5,128 bases of DNA from an uncultured Odoribacter sp. (GTDB lineage: Bacteria; Bacteroidota; Bacteroidia; Bacteroidales; Marinifilaceae), in assembly GCA_905204385.1 (NCBI GenBank), contig CAJKZL010000269.1:1-5128 (forward strand), written 5' to 3'. Below the pieces are notes generated by a model. It saw nothing but the letters and a program-made list of their open reading frames with translations, searched no databases and had not been told where the DNA came from. This document shows, piece by piece, positions 1-5,128 of the stretch (positions are counted from its first letter, which is position 1; the number at the start of each line of letters is the position of its first letter). A program made the translations under genes and the position numbers.

Positions 1-541
1 AATCGGGATTTTCAGATCCTACGATCAAGGTATCTCCGGCCGGAAAATTAAATACGATAATATCGTTTCGTTTGATTTCAGTCGTCCCCGCAATCCGTTT
101 GTAGGGCCATTGAATGGCTTCCGAATAAGCTTTTGTCTTTTGGGTAAAAGGCAGCGTATGGTGTGTGAAAGGAACGGCTAAAGGGGTATTAGGCAACTTA
201 GGTCCGTAGGCTACTTTGCTGACAAACAGGTAATCACCCACCAACATACTCTTCTCCATAGAGGAAGTCGGAATCGTATAGGCTTCAAAAAAGAACATAC
301 GGATCAAGGTAGCTGCCACGACCGCAAAAATCAAAGCATCGATCCATTCAACCGTTTTGGTTTGTTTCTCTACGCCTTTCTTTTTCCAAAACGCCCAATG
401 TACTTTCTTTGTGATGTAGATATCGAAAATCACCGGCACCAGGATCAACAACCACCAGCTCCCAACCCAATAAGCCCACAACAGGTAGATAATCAGGACA
501 AGGCTGAATTTAAACCATTTATTCGTCAAAATATTTTTCAT
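1..541 (-). CDS. lepB: Signal peptidase I (LepB), N-terminal part, cut by window edge
   Basis: The protein is an inner-membrane serine protease that removes signal peptides from exported proteins on the periplasmic side. I translated 180 codons by hand from an ATG at 541, reading leftward off the window. Two hydrophobic stretches lie at about residues 11-27 and 29-43. A third at about 67-84 is followed by the family's catalytic box, residues 89-103, with the pattern TIPTSSMEKSMLVGDYLF. By alignment with E. coli LepB (Ser before Met in the PSGSM box), the nucleophile is Ser94. The later block RNDIIVFNFP (159-167) also matches the family. The catalytic lysine region (YIKR-type motif) lies beyond the left edge, so completeness cannot be judged. 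The start lies 19 nt after the dapB stop, so the two are probably co-transcribed. Pairing of dapB with lepB is common in Bacteroidales. No close Shine-Dalgarno is visible, which is usual in this phylum. Confidence 0.95.
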   Translation of the reverse strand, partial: MKNILTNKWFKFSLVLIIYLLWAYWVGSWWLLILVPVIFDIYITKKVHWAFWKKKGVEKQTKTVEWIDALIFAVVAATLIRMFFFEAYTIPTSSMEKSMLVGDYLFVSKVAYGPKLPNTPLAVPFTHHTLPFTQKTKAYSEAIQWPYKRIAGTTEIKRNDIIVFNFPAGDTLIVGSENPD

Positions 542-560
542 ATGATAATTATTTTCCCCA

Positions 561-1283
561 TTAAAATTTCAACATATCTTCCATTCCCAACACACCGTTT
601 TTCCCTTTCAGAAATTCCGCCGCTAAAACCGCTCCGCGGGCAAACCCTTCGCGGGAAAGAGCCGAATGCCGGATTTCAATTTCGTCCACCTCCGATTTAT
701 AAGTCACAGCATGAATGCCGGGCACCTCGCCGATCCGCTTGGCAGATACAGGCAATACCCCTTTGGACGGTCGACCGCCGGAGTTCAGTTCCCATGAACG
801 ATAGCCCTCGTGATTTCCCAAAATCCCTTCGGCCAGGCTGATAGCCGTCCCGCTGGGAGCATCCAGCTTATGGATGTGATGGGTTTCTTCGATAAACACT
901 TGATAATCGTCGAACCCGCTCATGATTTTTGCCAGATATTTATTCAACTGAAAGAAAATATTCACTCCTATGCTAAAGTTCGAAGCATAGAAAAATCCTC
1001 CCTCACGCTGCTGGCAATATTCCACCACTTCGTCCCATTTGTCGAGCCAGCCTGTGGTTCCGGAAACTACCGGCACCCCGTGGTCGAAACACCATTTGTA
1101 ATTGTCTACGGCAACGGCAGGTACGGAAAATTCAATAGCGACGTCAGCCCTGGCCAACTGTTCGCCGGAAGTTGTCTTCCGGTTATTCTCATCAACAATC
1201 AACACAATTTCATGTCCCCGGTCAACGGCAAGCCTTTCGATCAGTTTCCCCATCTTGCCATATCCCAATAAAGCAATGCGCAT
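561..1283 (-). CDS. dapB: 4-hydroxy-tetrahydrodipicolinate reductase
   Basis: The enzyme performs the NAD(P)H-dependent reduction of 4-hydroxy-tetrahydrodipicolinate to tetrahydrodipicolinate in the cytoplasm, in the diaminopimelate/lysine pathway. The 240-residue protein opens with a Rossmann strand and the nucleotide-binding loop GYGKMG (residues 7-12), with an acidic residue at the next strand end (D31). It has the SGTTGW segment at 74-79. The signature EETHHIHKLDAPSGTA spans 132-147. By comparison with E. coli DapB, His135/His136 and Lys139 correspond to the catalytic His159/His160 and Lys163, and the PSGT segment binds substrate. The late block GEVPGIHAV (185-193) and the EIEIRHSA segment (201-208) also fit. 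It is shorter than the E. coli enzyme (273 residues), as is usual for the Bacteroidota form. The ATG at 1283 places the Rossmann strand directly at the N-terminus, and a TAACTTTG element sits just upstream. It is followed by lepB after 19 nt. Confidence 0.97.
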   Translation of the reverse strand: MRIALLGYGKMGKLIERLAVDRGHEIVLIVDENNRKTTSGEQLARADVAIEFSVPAVAVDNYKWCFDHGVPVVSGTTGWLDKWDEVVEYCQQREGGFFYASNFSIGVNIFFQLNKYLAKIMSGFDDYQVFIEETHHIHKLDAPSGTAISLAEGILGNHEGYRSWELNSGGRPSKGVLPVSAKRIGEVPGIHAVTYKSEVDEIEIRHSALSREGFARGAVLAAEFLKGKNGVLGMEDMLKF

Positions 1284-1310
1284 AATCTTCGTATATTCGA
1301 TTTACAGGCC

Positions 1311-1318
1311 CAAAGTTA
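1311..1318 (-). promoter_or_regulatory. Possible Bacteroides-type -7 promoter element for dapB
   Basis: On the minus strand this reads TAACTTTG, an exact match to the TAnnTTTG -7 consensus described for Bacteroides sigma-ABfr promoters. It would start transcription near 1303, about 20 nt before the dapB ATG, inside the 41-nt gap after the phosphatase stop. The expected TTTG -33 box is not clear: only a TTTT/TTTA stretch at about 1342-1346 is near, a few bases too far. An 8-base motif with two free positions can occur by chance, so this is a candidate only. Read-through from the phosphatase gene is an alternative, since no terminator is seen between the two genes. Confidence 0.4.
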
Positions 1319-1324
1319 ACAATA

Positions 1325-2494
1325 TTACTTCACTTTATAAGTAAAAGAATGAAGTATTTTTCCCGTAGTATCCTGCACCTCCAGACTCATGCTCCGACGG
1401 TCGGCCTGAATCCGTACCACTTCTCTGACCGAATTGATCAATACCGGAAAGGAACATTTCTCCTCTCCCGGCTGAATGTAGCGATAGTGATGCAAATGGC
1501 CGCAAAGCATAAGATCGATGCCCGCCTGATCCAACACCGGCACAAACAATTTTTGTGTATGAAGCGGACCATGCCACGTGCTCCCGAAAGGGGGTATATG
1601 GATCACCGCCACCCGGAACGGCGCCGAACGAAACTCTTCGCTCCCCACCACTTCCTTCAGCCACTCCGCCTGCTCTTCGCGGTAAAGATCGAAAGCTGCC
1701 GTCCCATGATACTCTATATCGCTGTCCGGCTTGTCTTCCCCTCCGTCCAAAACGATAAAAAAGACAGGACCCTGACGAAAACAATAATAAGGTTTCCCGG
1801 TATTCGTTGGAAAGTAATCCATAAAACGGGAAGCATAAACTCCCCGGCTTTCGTGATTCCCCCGGGAATAATAAAAAGGCACCCGGGCTGCAAAATACTT
1901 CACCGAGGTATTCATAAATCCATCGAAAATATCTTTCTCGGCATCCATGTGGCTCACCATATCGCCGTTAAACAGGACAAAATCGGTGCCCTCCTTTTCC
2001 GTATCCTTCAACAAAGCTGCCAATGCTTCATGATCGCCGTGAATATCGTTTACCACGGAAAACCGGATTTTCTCTTTGTCCGGGTCCAGCGTTGTAAAAA
2101 ACAGTTCCCGCCGGTCAAGACCCGCAACCGTCGCCACATCCCCATACCACACCCGATAGGGCGCTTCTTCGCGGATTTCTTTCGAGAAAACGCGGTAACG
2201 GTAGGTCGTCCCCTTCTGCAAGCCGGTGACCTTAACTGTATGGACTGTACCGGTAACCTTTCGGCCCAGGTAAGTCTGGAAATACTGAGGCCGCTCCTCC
2301 GCATAGAAATTATTCCCGTCCTGAGGAGCGATTTCTACCCACGACTGAGCCTTTTTATTCGTCACCCATACCACCGAAGCTTCGGTTTCGCCCAACATTT
2401 GCACATAAGGACCATAAATCACCCGAATCCTTTCCTCTGCCGAAAAGCCTGCATGCCAGGAAAACAGCAGCAATAAAACAAGCCATTTTTTCAT
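1325..2494 (-). CDS. Exported calcineurin-like metallophosphoesterase (purple acid phosphatase-like)
   Basis: This is a predicted periplasmic phosphoesterase with a two-metal centre; the substrate is unknown. Starting at the ATG at 2494 gives 389 residues beginning MKKWLVLLLLF, a typical signal peptide with likely cleavage after the Ala of GFSA (residue 19). There is no lipobox Cys. The frame stays open to an ATG at 2521 (398 residues), but that adds nine residues before the positive n-region, so I prefer 2494. Residues about 22-135 form a beta-rich domain like the FN3-type N-terminal domain of purple acid phosphatases. Residues about 143-350 carry the metallophosphatase motifs in order: NDIHGD (149-154), NGDMV (176-180), GNHE (212-215), a lone His in VIHIPPF (299) and GHLHHY (332-337). 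All expected metal ligands are present, so it is probably active. A short beta domain closes the protein. The TAA lies 41 nt before dapB with no terminator between, so transcription may continue into dapB. Confidence 0.9.
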   Translation of the reverse strand: MKKWLVLLLLFSWHAGFSAEERIRVIYGPYVQMLGETEASVVWVTNKKAQSWVEIAPQDGNNFYAEERPQYFQTYLGRKVTGTVHTVKVTGLQKGTTYRYRVFSKEIREEAPYRVWYGDVATVAGLDRRELFFTTLDPDKEKIRFSVVNDIHGDHEALAALLKDTEKEGTDFVLFNGDMVSHMDAEKDIFDGFMNTSVKYFAARVPFYYSRGNHESRGVYASRFMDYFPTNTGKPYYCFRQGPVFFIVLDGGEDKPDSDIEYHGTAAFDLYREEQAEWLKEVVGSEEFRSAPFRVAVIHIPPFGSTWHGPLHTQKLFVPVLDQAGIDLMLCGHLHHYRYIQPGEEKCSFPVLINSVREVVRIQADRRSMSLEVQDTTGKILHSFTYKVK

Positions 2495-2639
2495 AAGTCT
2501 TATCATCAGCATATTATACATAAATACACATCATTGAAAATATCCTGCTAAGATGAGAAATTTTTTGTTGTTTTAAACGGCTTTTTCCGGCTTTTCGGCT
2601 CTGCCTCGCATTATTTCACCGCCTCCCGTCTATGCAGAC

Positions 2640-2684
2640 AAAAAAGGGACTGTCTAACAATAAAAAGTTAGCGGTCCTCTTTTT
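2640..2684. terminator. Imperfect hairpin with A and T flanks, bidirectional terminator candidate
   Basis: The inner stem pairs CTAAC (2654-2658) with GTTAG (2667-2671) around an 8-base loop. A second stem pairs GGAC (2647-2650) with GTCC (2674-2677) across a small internal loop. Outside these, A2640-2644 face T2680-2684 with one mismatch and one G-T pair. Read on the minus strand it ends in CCC followed by six T, and on the plus strand in a TCTTTTTTC tail, so it could stop transcription both ways. It lies 36 nt after the stop of the minus-strand gene fragment that ends at 2720, and before the phosphatase gene. An eroded insertion-sequence end is the alternative reading. Confidence 0.5.
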
Positions 2685-2719
2685 TCTTTTCCTATATGAT
2701 ATTTTTCCGATTTCCTTCC

Positions 2720-2847
2720 TTATGCAACACTCAATACTCTGTCCTCCTCTAAAAAGGGATTTTTACCGTAATAAACAACTGCTTTCTGTACATTATCAGC
2801 CCCAAAGGCATATTTACCCCTGTAAGCCGCGATCTTTTTGATATTAA
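2720..2847 (-). pseudogene. C-terminal fragment of an unrecognised gene, truncated at the IS remnant
   Basis: A minus-strand frame open from 2881 down to a TAA at 2720 ends in a protein-like run of about 41 residues. It includes KIAAYRGKYAFGADN, then VQKAVVYYGKNPFLEEDR, and ends VLSVA. I do not recognise the family and assign no function. Reasons to think it is a real gene end are its balanced, non-repetitive composition and a terminator-like hairpin 36 nt past the stop. Upstream (above about 2847) the bases belong to the plus-strand transposase remnant, so the gene seems cut there and has no start. The frame is short enough that chance opening is possible. The plus-strand frames through the same bases contain stops and look like nothing known. 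Confidence 0.4.
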
Positions 2848-3707
2848 ATCCGTAAAGTGTTTGACCTGATCGAACAGACAATCACAGCTGATAATACTTC
2901 CACTTTGGAGAGTGAACTCAGCGGAATAAGCAGTACAGAACTCCGGGAACGTCTGGCGCGTCTGACTTCCCGTTTGGCGTAGCTTCCCCCTGCTCCGATA
3001 AAGAAAGCCTGCCGGGAACTGGAAAATAAACTTTTGCCCAAGCTGCAGGAATATGAAGAAAAACTGGATATTCTGGATGAACGCAACAGTTACTCCAAGA
3101 CGGACCACGACGCGACCTTTATGCGGATGAAGAAAGACCGTATGAAAAACGGGCAGCTCAAACCAGCCAATAACGTTCAAATATCGACAGAAAACCAAAT
3201 TATTACCCACTTCGGCATTTATCAGCATTCGGGAGATACCGCATTACTGATTCCTTATCTGGAAAGTTTTAAACAGCGTTATGGTTTGAGTGACTTTTAC
3301 TCACATACCGGTCACAGACTTCACTTTATCAGGCAGAAGACTGTCAGGACTGTCCGTTGAGAATGCAATGTTATAAAGCGAAAGGAAACAGAATGATTGA
3401 ATTTAATCATAAGTTATTGGTATACAAAATAAGGACAAAAGAATTACTGATGAGCGAAGAAGGACTAAGGCACAGAAGTAAACGTCTCGTGGAAGTGGAA
3501 GCGGTATTCGGACAGCTTAAGAAAAACAAGATGTTTAACAAGTTCAGAATGAAAGGCTGTAAGAAAGTGGAAATTGAGTTTGGATTGCTTGCTATGGCAC
3601 ATAATTTACTTAAAATGATGAAAAACAGGGCGAAGCCCCCTGTTTTTTGCGTTTATTCAAAAAAGAGAATCATCCGACAGGAAATAATATTAAAAAGAGC
3701 GGCATAA
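2848..3707 (+). pseudogene. Decayed IS1182-family transposase (5'-truncated, internal stop, deletion and frameshift)
   Basis: This is a relic of a DDE-type transposase of the IS1182 family. The first frame is open from 2848, with no start and no N-terminal DUF772-type domain, and meets an in-frame TAG at 2980-2982. It resumes to give the family core [17 protein letters not shown], then [16 protein letters not shown], and runs to FKQRYGL near 3288. The match then jumps to another frame from about 3294-3300 with the block [14 protein letters not shown] (3321-3362). This continues through AKGNRMIEFNH, HRSKRLVEVEAVFGQLKKNK and EFGLLAMAHNLLK to a stop at 3705-3707. From memory of the family, roughly 80 residues between QRYG and the Cys-rich block are missing, including the ADAGYGSE-type segment with a catalytic Asp. 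The EVEAVFGQ Glu remains. Terminal inverted repeats and target duplications were not found. The relic cannot encode an active enzyme. Confidence 0.88.
3621..3647 (+). terminator. Perfect 10-bp hairpin with T-run near the end of the transposase frame
   Basis: AAAAACAGGG (3621-3630) pairs perfectly with CCCTGTTTTT (3638-3647) around a 7-base loop. The T run (3643-3648) follows a G+C-containing stem, so it resembles a rho-independent terminator on the plus strand. The A run makes it nearly symmetric for the minus strand. It lies inside the C-terminal part of the transposase relic, about 57 nt before its stop codon, which is an odd place for a terminator. It may instead have arisen as part of the IS tail. 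Confidence 0.5.
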
Positions 3708-3749
3708 AGAAAGAAAAAAGAGAAAGAAGAGAGAAAGGGAAAAAGAAAA
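3706..3749. repeat. 44-nt uninterrupted polypurine/polypyrimidine tract
   Basis: Every base from 3706 to 3749 on the plus strand is A or G, in irregular GA-rich units, so it is not a clean microsatellite. It begins within the stop codon of the transposase relic and ends at the foot of the tlpA terminator stem. On the minus strand it forms a long T/C tail directly after that stem. Confidence 0.85.
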
Positions 3750-3777
3750 CTGACCGAAAAGTAAAATTTTCGGTCAG
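3741..3777 (-). terminator. Strong intrinsic terminator downstream of the tlpA-like gene
   Basis: On the minus strand CTGACCGAAAA (3777-3767) pairs perfectly over 11 bp with TTTTCGGTCAG (3760-3750) around a 6-base loop. It is followed at once by TTTTCTTTTTCCC. It begins 17 nt after the tlpA-like stop codon (3795-3797). The stem plus T-rich tail is the classic form of a rho-independent terminator. The stem is symmetric, but the plus-strand side lacks a T tail, so it acts mainly for the minus-strand gene. Confidence 0.85.
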
Positions 3778-3794
3778 CCTCTTATTATGTGGAT

Positions 3795-4886
3795 CTACTT
3801 CCCCAACCGCTCTTCCACAAAAGCCCGTAATTTTTCCGCCCGGATATTTTTGGCAAGTATCCGGTTGTCTTCATCGAGCACCAGTATATAGGGCACAGCA
3901 TCCACATTATACAACTTCACCACCTCACCCTTCCAACCTTTCAGGTCGGACACGTGAATCCACGGCATACCATCTTTTTGAATGGCCTGCATCCAAGCTG
4001 CTTTGCGTTCGTCGAGCGATACGCTGATCACGATCAGTCCTTTGTCTTTGAAGTCCTCATATAACTTCACCATATTGGGATTCTCCATCCGGCAAGGTCC
4101 GCACCATGAAGCCCAGAAATCGACGATTTTCAATTTTCTTTTCACGCCGTACAGCGACACTTGCTCCCCATTGGGTGTCGGCAAGGTAAAATCCGGTGCT
4201 TTGGCAGCAATGCCCACCTGCTCTATTGCAGCGATGCGGGCAGCCAGGATACGTCCGGGGGCAGTTGTTTTCGCTTTCTCAGATAACGAAGCATACATTT
4301 GCTTCAAAGGAACCAGTGCATTTATACGCTCCATGCCGGCAGTCTGCAAATAAGCCGCCAGCACATTATCGGCATTCCGGCGGATGAGGGCCTCCAATTT
4401 GCTTTGTGCTTCCTGTTGCACTTTGTCGGCTTTTCCCTGCAACTCCTTTACCGTCTTGAAATGTTTCTGTTCACCGGCTTCCGCCATCTTCTGTTTCAAA
4501 CCGCGTATTTCACTATTTGCCCGCTGAACGATAGCCTGATAGTCCAAATAAGTTTGCTGCAGCTTACCTCCGCGGATGTCGCCCTGCCCATTGCGGGTGA
4601 GAGTAGCGGTATAAATTTCTCCCGGTTCCAATATCATCACGAATCCCCCCTCATAGCCTTCCACAACAAGACGTGCCACTACCGGTTCCACCAATTCCCC
4701 TGCAAGGGAAAAAGTCTCTCCCGAAAATGTCGTACGAGCCAGTGTATCCGTCCCCTCAGGTGTCTGCGTCAGCACTAACAAATTCCCTTTATCGAGCTCG
4801 ATTTTTCCCCCGATAGTAAACTGTTGACCACATACCGGCAAGGTTAAAAACAAGAAAGGAAATAAATATTTTATTGTATTTTCCAT
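3795..4886 (-). CDS. Exported TlpA-like thioredoxin-fold protein with DUF4369 N-terminal domain
   Basis: This is a predicted periplasmic or membrane-tethered thiol-disulfide oxidoreductase. Numbering is from the ATG at 4886 (363 residues). A hydrophobic signal segment YLFPFLFLTLPVC (7-19) comes first. The -1 residue before Cys19 is Val, so a lipoprotein box is weak and ordinary signal cleavage just after is also possible. Residues about 22-105 match the Bacteroidota DUF4369 pattern (DTLARTTFSGETFSLAG, then ILEPGE). Residues about 105-220 are a charged, helical, coiled-coil-like linker. The AhpC/TSA-TlpA domain starts at APDFTLPTPNGE (230-241) and has the active site WASWCGPCR (Cys262, Cys265) and the cis-Pro loop AVPYILV (Pro332). 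Three ATGs in a row precede the chosen reading. GGAG at 4893-4896 sits 6 nt before the third, which decides for 4886; 4892 or a TTG at 4898 remain possible. The substrate is unknown. Confidence 0.9.
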   Translation of the reverse strand: MENTIKYLFPFLFLTLPVCGQQFTIGGKIELDKGNLLVLTQTPEGTDTLARTTFSGETFSLAGELVEPVVARLVVEGYEGGFVMILEPGEIYTATLTRNGQGDIRGGKLQQTYLDYQAIVQRANSEIRGLKQKMAEAGEQKHFKTVKELQGKADKVQQEAQSKLEALIRRNADNVLAAYLQTAGMERINALVPLKQMYASLSEKAKTTAPGRILAARIAAIEQVGIAAKAPDFTLPTPNGEQVSLYGVKRKLKIVDFWASWCGPCRMENPNMVKLYEDFKDKGLIVISVSLDERKAAWMQAIQKDGMPWIHVSDLKGWKGEVVKLYNVDAVPYILVLDEDNRILAKNIRAEKLRAFVEERLGK

Positions 4887-4892
4887 CATCAT

Positions 4893-4896
4893 CTCC
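4893..4896 (-). promoter_or_regulatory. Shine-Dalgarno-like GGAG for the tlpA-like gene
   Basis: The minus strand reads TTGGAGATGATGATGGAA. GGAG lies six bases before the third ATG and directly abuts the first, so spacing favours initiation at 4886. Strong ribosome binding sites are uncommon in Bacteroidota, which makes this one informative for start choice. Confidence 0.5.
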
Positions 4897-4911
4897 AATA
4901 AAAATCACGGA

Positions 4912-4929
4912 GAGTGCCCGAAGGCACTC
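4912..4929 (-). terminator. UUCG-tetraloop hairpin between the barrel gene and the tlpA-like gene
   Basis: On the minus strand GAGTGCC pairs over 7 bp with GGCACTC around the loop TTCG, giving the very stable C(UUCG)G tetraloop form. It starts 7 nt after the stop of the upstream gene (4937-4939). A five-T run follows, but only about seven bases past the stem, so termination may be partial. It could work as a terminator, an attenuator or a 3'-end stabiliser. The leader to the tlpA-like start after it is only 25 nt. Confidence 0.55.
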
Positions 4930-4936
4930 CACCGCT

Positions 4937-5128
4937 CTATCTTACAAACCAATCCAAATCAATAGCTACGGCTACATGCCAGGTATTTTTGAGAAAACTC
5001 TCGGTCTCGGGAAGCAGATAAGCAAAATCGGCACGTATATGCCACAAATTCACACCGCATCCCACCGTGCCGTAACGCTGCATCCGGTTGTTTACCTCAC
5101 CCCAATGGTAACAGCCACGCACAAATAT
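4937..5128 (-). CDS. C-terminal end of a probable outer-membrane beta-barrel protein (PorV-like)
   Basis: Only the last 63 residues are in the window; the frame is open to the right edge, so a GTG at 5122 is not evidence of a start. The segment shows the alternating polar/hydrophobic pattern of barrel strands. Strand-like pieces are RGCYHWGE, RYGTVGCGVNLWHIRADFAYLLP and NTWHVAVAIDL, and the chain ends near aromatic residues (DLDWFVR). From memory, the order Y..G.G.....DFAYL.P....L.NTW......D resembles the C-terminus of PorV/LptO-type proteins of the type IX secretion system (…DxAYLxP…LxNTLRFSL…). It could instead be another Bacteroidota barrel of the UPF0164/PorQ/OmpP1 type. It ends 50 nt before the tlpA-like start on the same strand, with a stable hairpin in the gap. 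Confidence 0.55.
   Translation of the reverse strand: MFVRGCYHWGEVNNRMQRYGTVGCGVNLWHIRADFAYLLPETESFLKNTWHVAVAIDLDWFVR

Noticed and set aside
362..841. Open plus-strand frames across the lepB/dapB region (also 810-1271 and 1102-1344)
   Set aside because: They lie antisense to clearly conserved lepB and dapB, and their translations show no family features.
1349..2476. Long plus-strand open frame of 375 codons opposite the phosphatase gene
   Set aside because: It is an antisense shadow. The minus strand carries every metallophosphatase motif in order and a signal peptide, while the plus translation is rich in His, Arg and Pro and has no domains.
2519..2526. TATTTATG as a -7 promoter element for the phosphatase gene
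   Set aside because: It differs from TAnnTTTG by one base, has only a weak TTAG in the -33 position, and the area is AT-rich, so chance is a good explanation.
2570..2603. Short repeated AAAAGCCG units upstream of the phosphatase gene
   Set aside because: Two to three imperfect copies of an 8-mer do not amount to a supported repeat or binding site.
2646..2658. GGGACTGTCTAAC as a possible left terminal inverted repeat of the IS
   Set aside because: It vaguely resembles IS1182-type ends, but no matching inverted copy was found near 3700-3780, and it is explained as one arm of a local hairpin.
2632..2841. Plus-strand 69-codon frame after the hairpin
   Set aside because: It begins inside the terminator-like hairpin and has a low-complexity translation. 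The minus strand of the same bases gives a more credible protein end.
2749..3228. Minus-strand frame of 159 codons across the transposase relic
   Set aside because: It is antisense to recognisable transposase blocks and shows no features of its own. The protein-like minus-strand end near 2720-2847 is in a different frame.
1..5128. tRNA, rRNA, riboswitch or CRISPR arrays
   Set aside because: No cloverleaf-like run, conserved rRNA segment, regularly spaced repeat or known riboswitch core was seen in reading the gaps; all gaps are short apart from 2495-2719.

Overview
The window looks like chromosomal DNA from a gut-type member of the order Bacteroidales (phylum Bacteroidota). The basis is a DUF4369-plus-thioredoxin TlpA-type protein, a Bacteroidota-style LepB with three N-terminal membrane segments next to a short-form DapB, an IS1182-type transposase remnant, a TAnnTTTG-like promoter element, and the end of a barrel protein resembling PorV of the type IX secretion system. 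Genus cannot be fixed from the sequence.

Layout from left to right. Positions 1-541 (minus) hold the N-terminal 180 codons of signal peptidase I (lepB), cut by the window edge. Positions 561-1283 (minus) hold dapB of the lysine/diaminopimelate pathway, 19 nt upstream of lepB and probably in one operon with it. Positions 1325-2494 (minus) hold an exported calcineurin-like metallophosphatase with an N-terminal FN3-like domain. Positions 2495-2719 are non-coding and hold an imperfect bidirectional terminator-like hairpin. Positions 2720-3707 are a scar. A short minus-strand C-terminal fragment of an unknown gene abuts a decayed plus-strand IS1182-family transposase that lacks its N-terminal half, carries an in-frame stop and has an internal deletion with a frameshift. 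Positions 3795-4886 (minus) hold an exported TlpA-like thioredoxin-fold protein ending at a strong terminator. Positions 4937-5128 (minus) hold the C-terminal end of a probable outer-membrane beta-barrel protein.

All intact genes are on the minus strand. They mainly concern the cell envelope: protein export processing (LepB), peptidoglycan precursor and lysine supply (DapB), periplasmic phosphoester hydrolysis, periplasmic thiol-redox work, and an outer-membrane barrel. The transposase remnant is the only plus-strand coding relic. It separates the phosphatase/dapB/lepB block from the tlpA/barrel block. I found no clear sign of an undescribed system. The most informative oddities are the structure of the decayed IS, the orphan gene end fused to it, and the polypurine tract with terminator hairpins around it.
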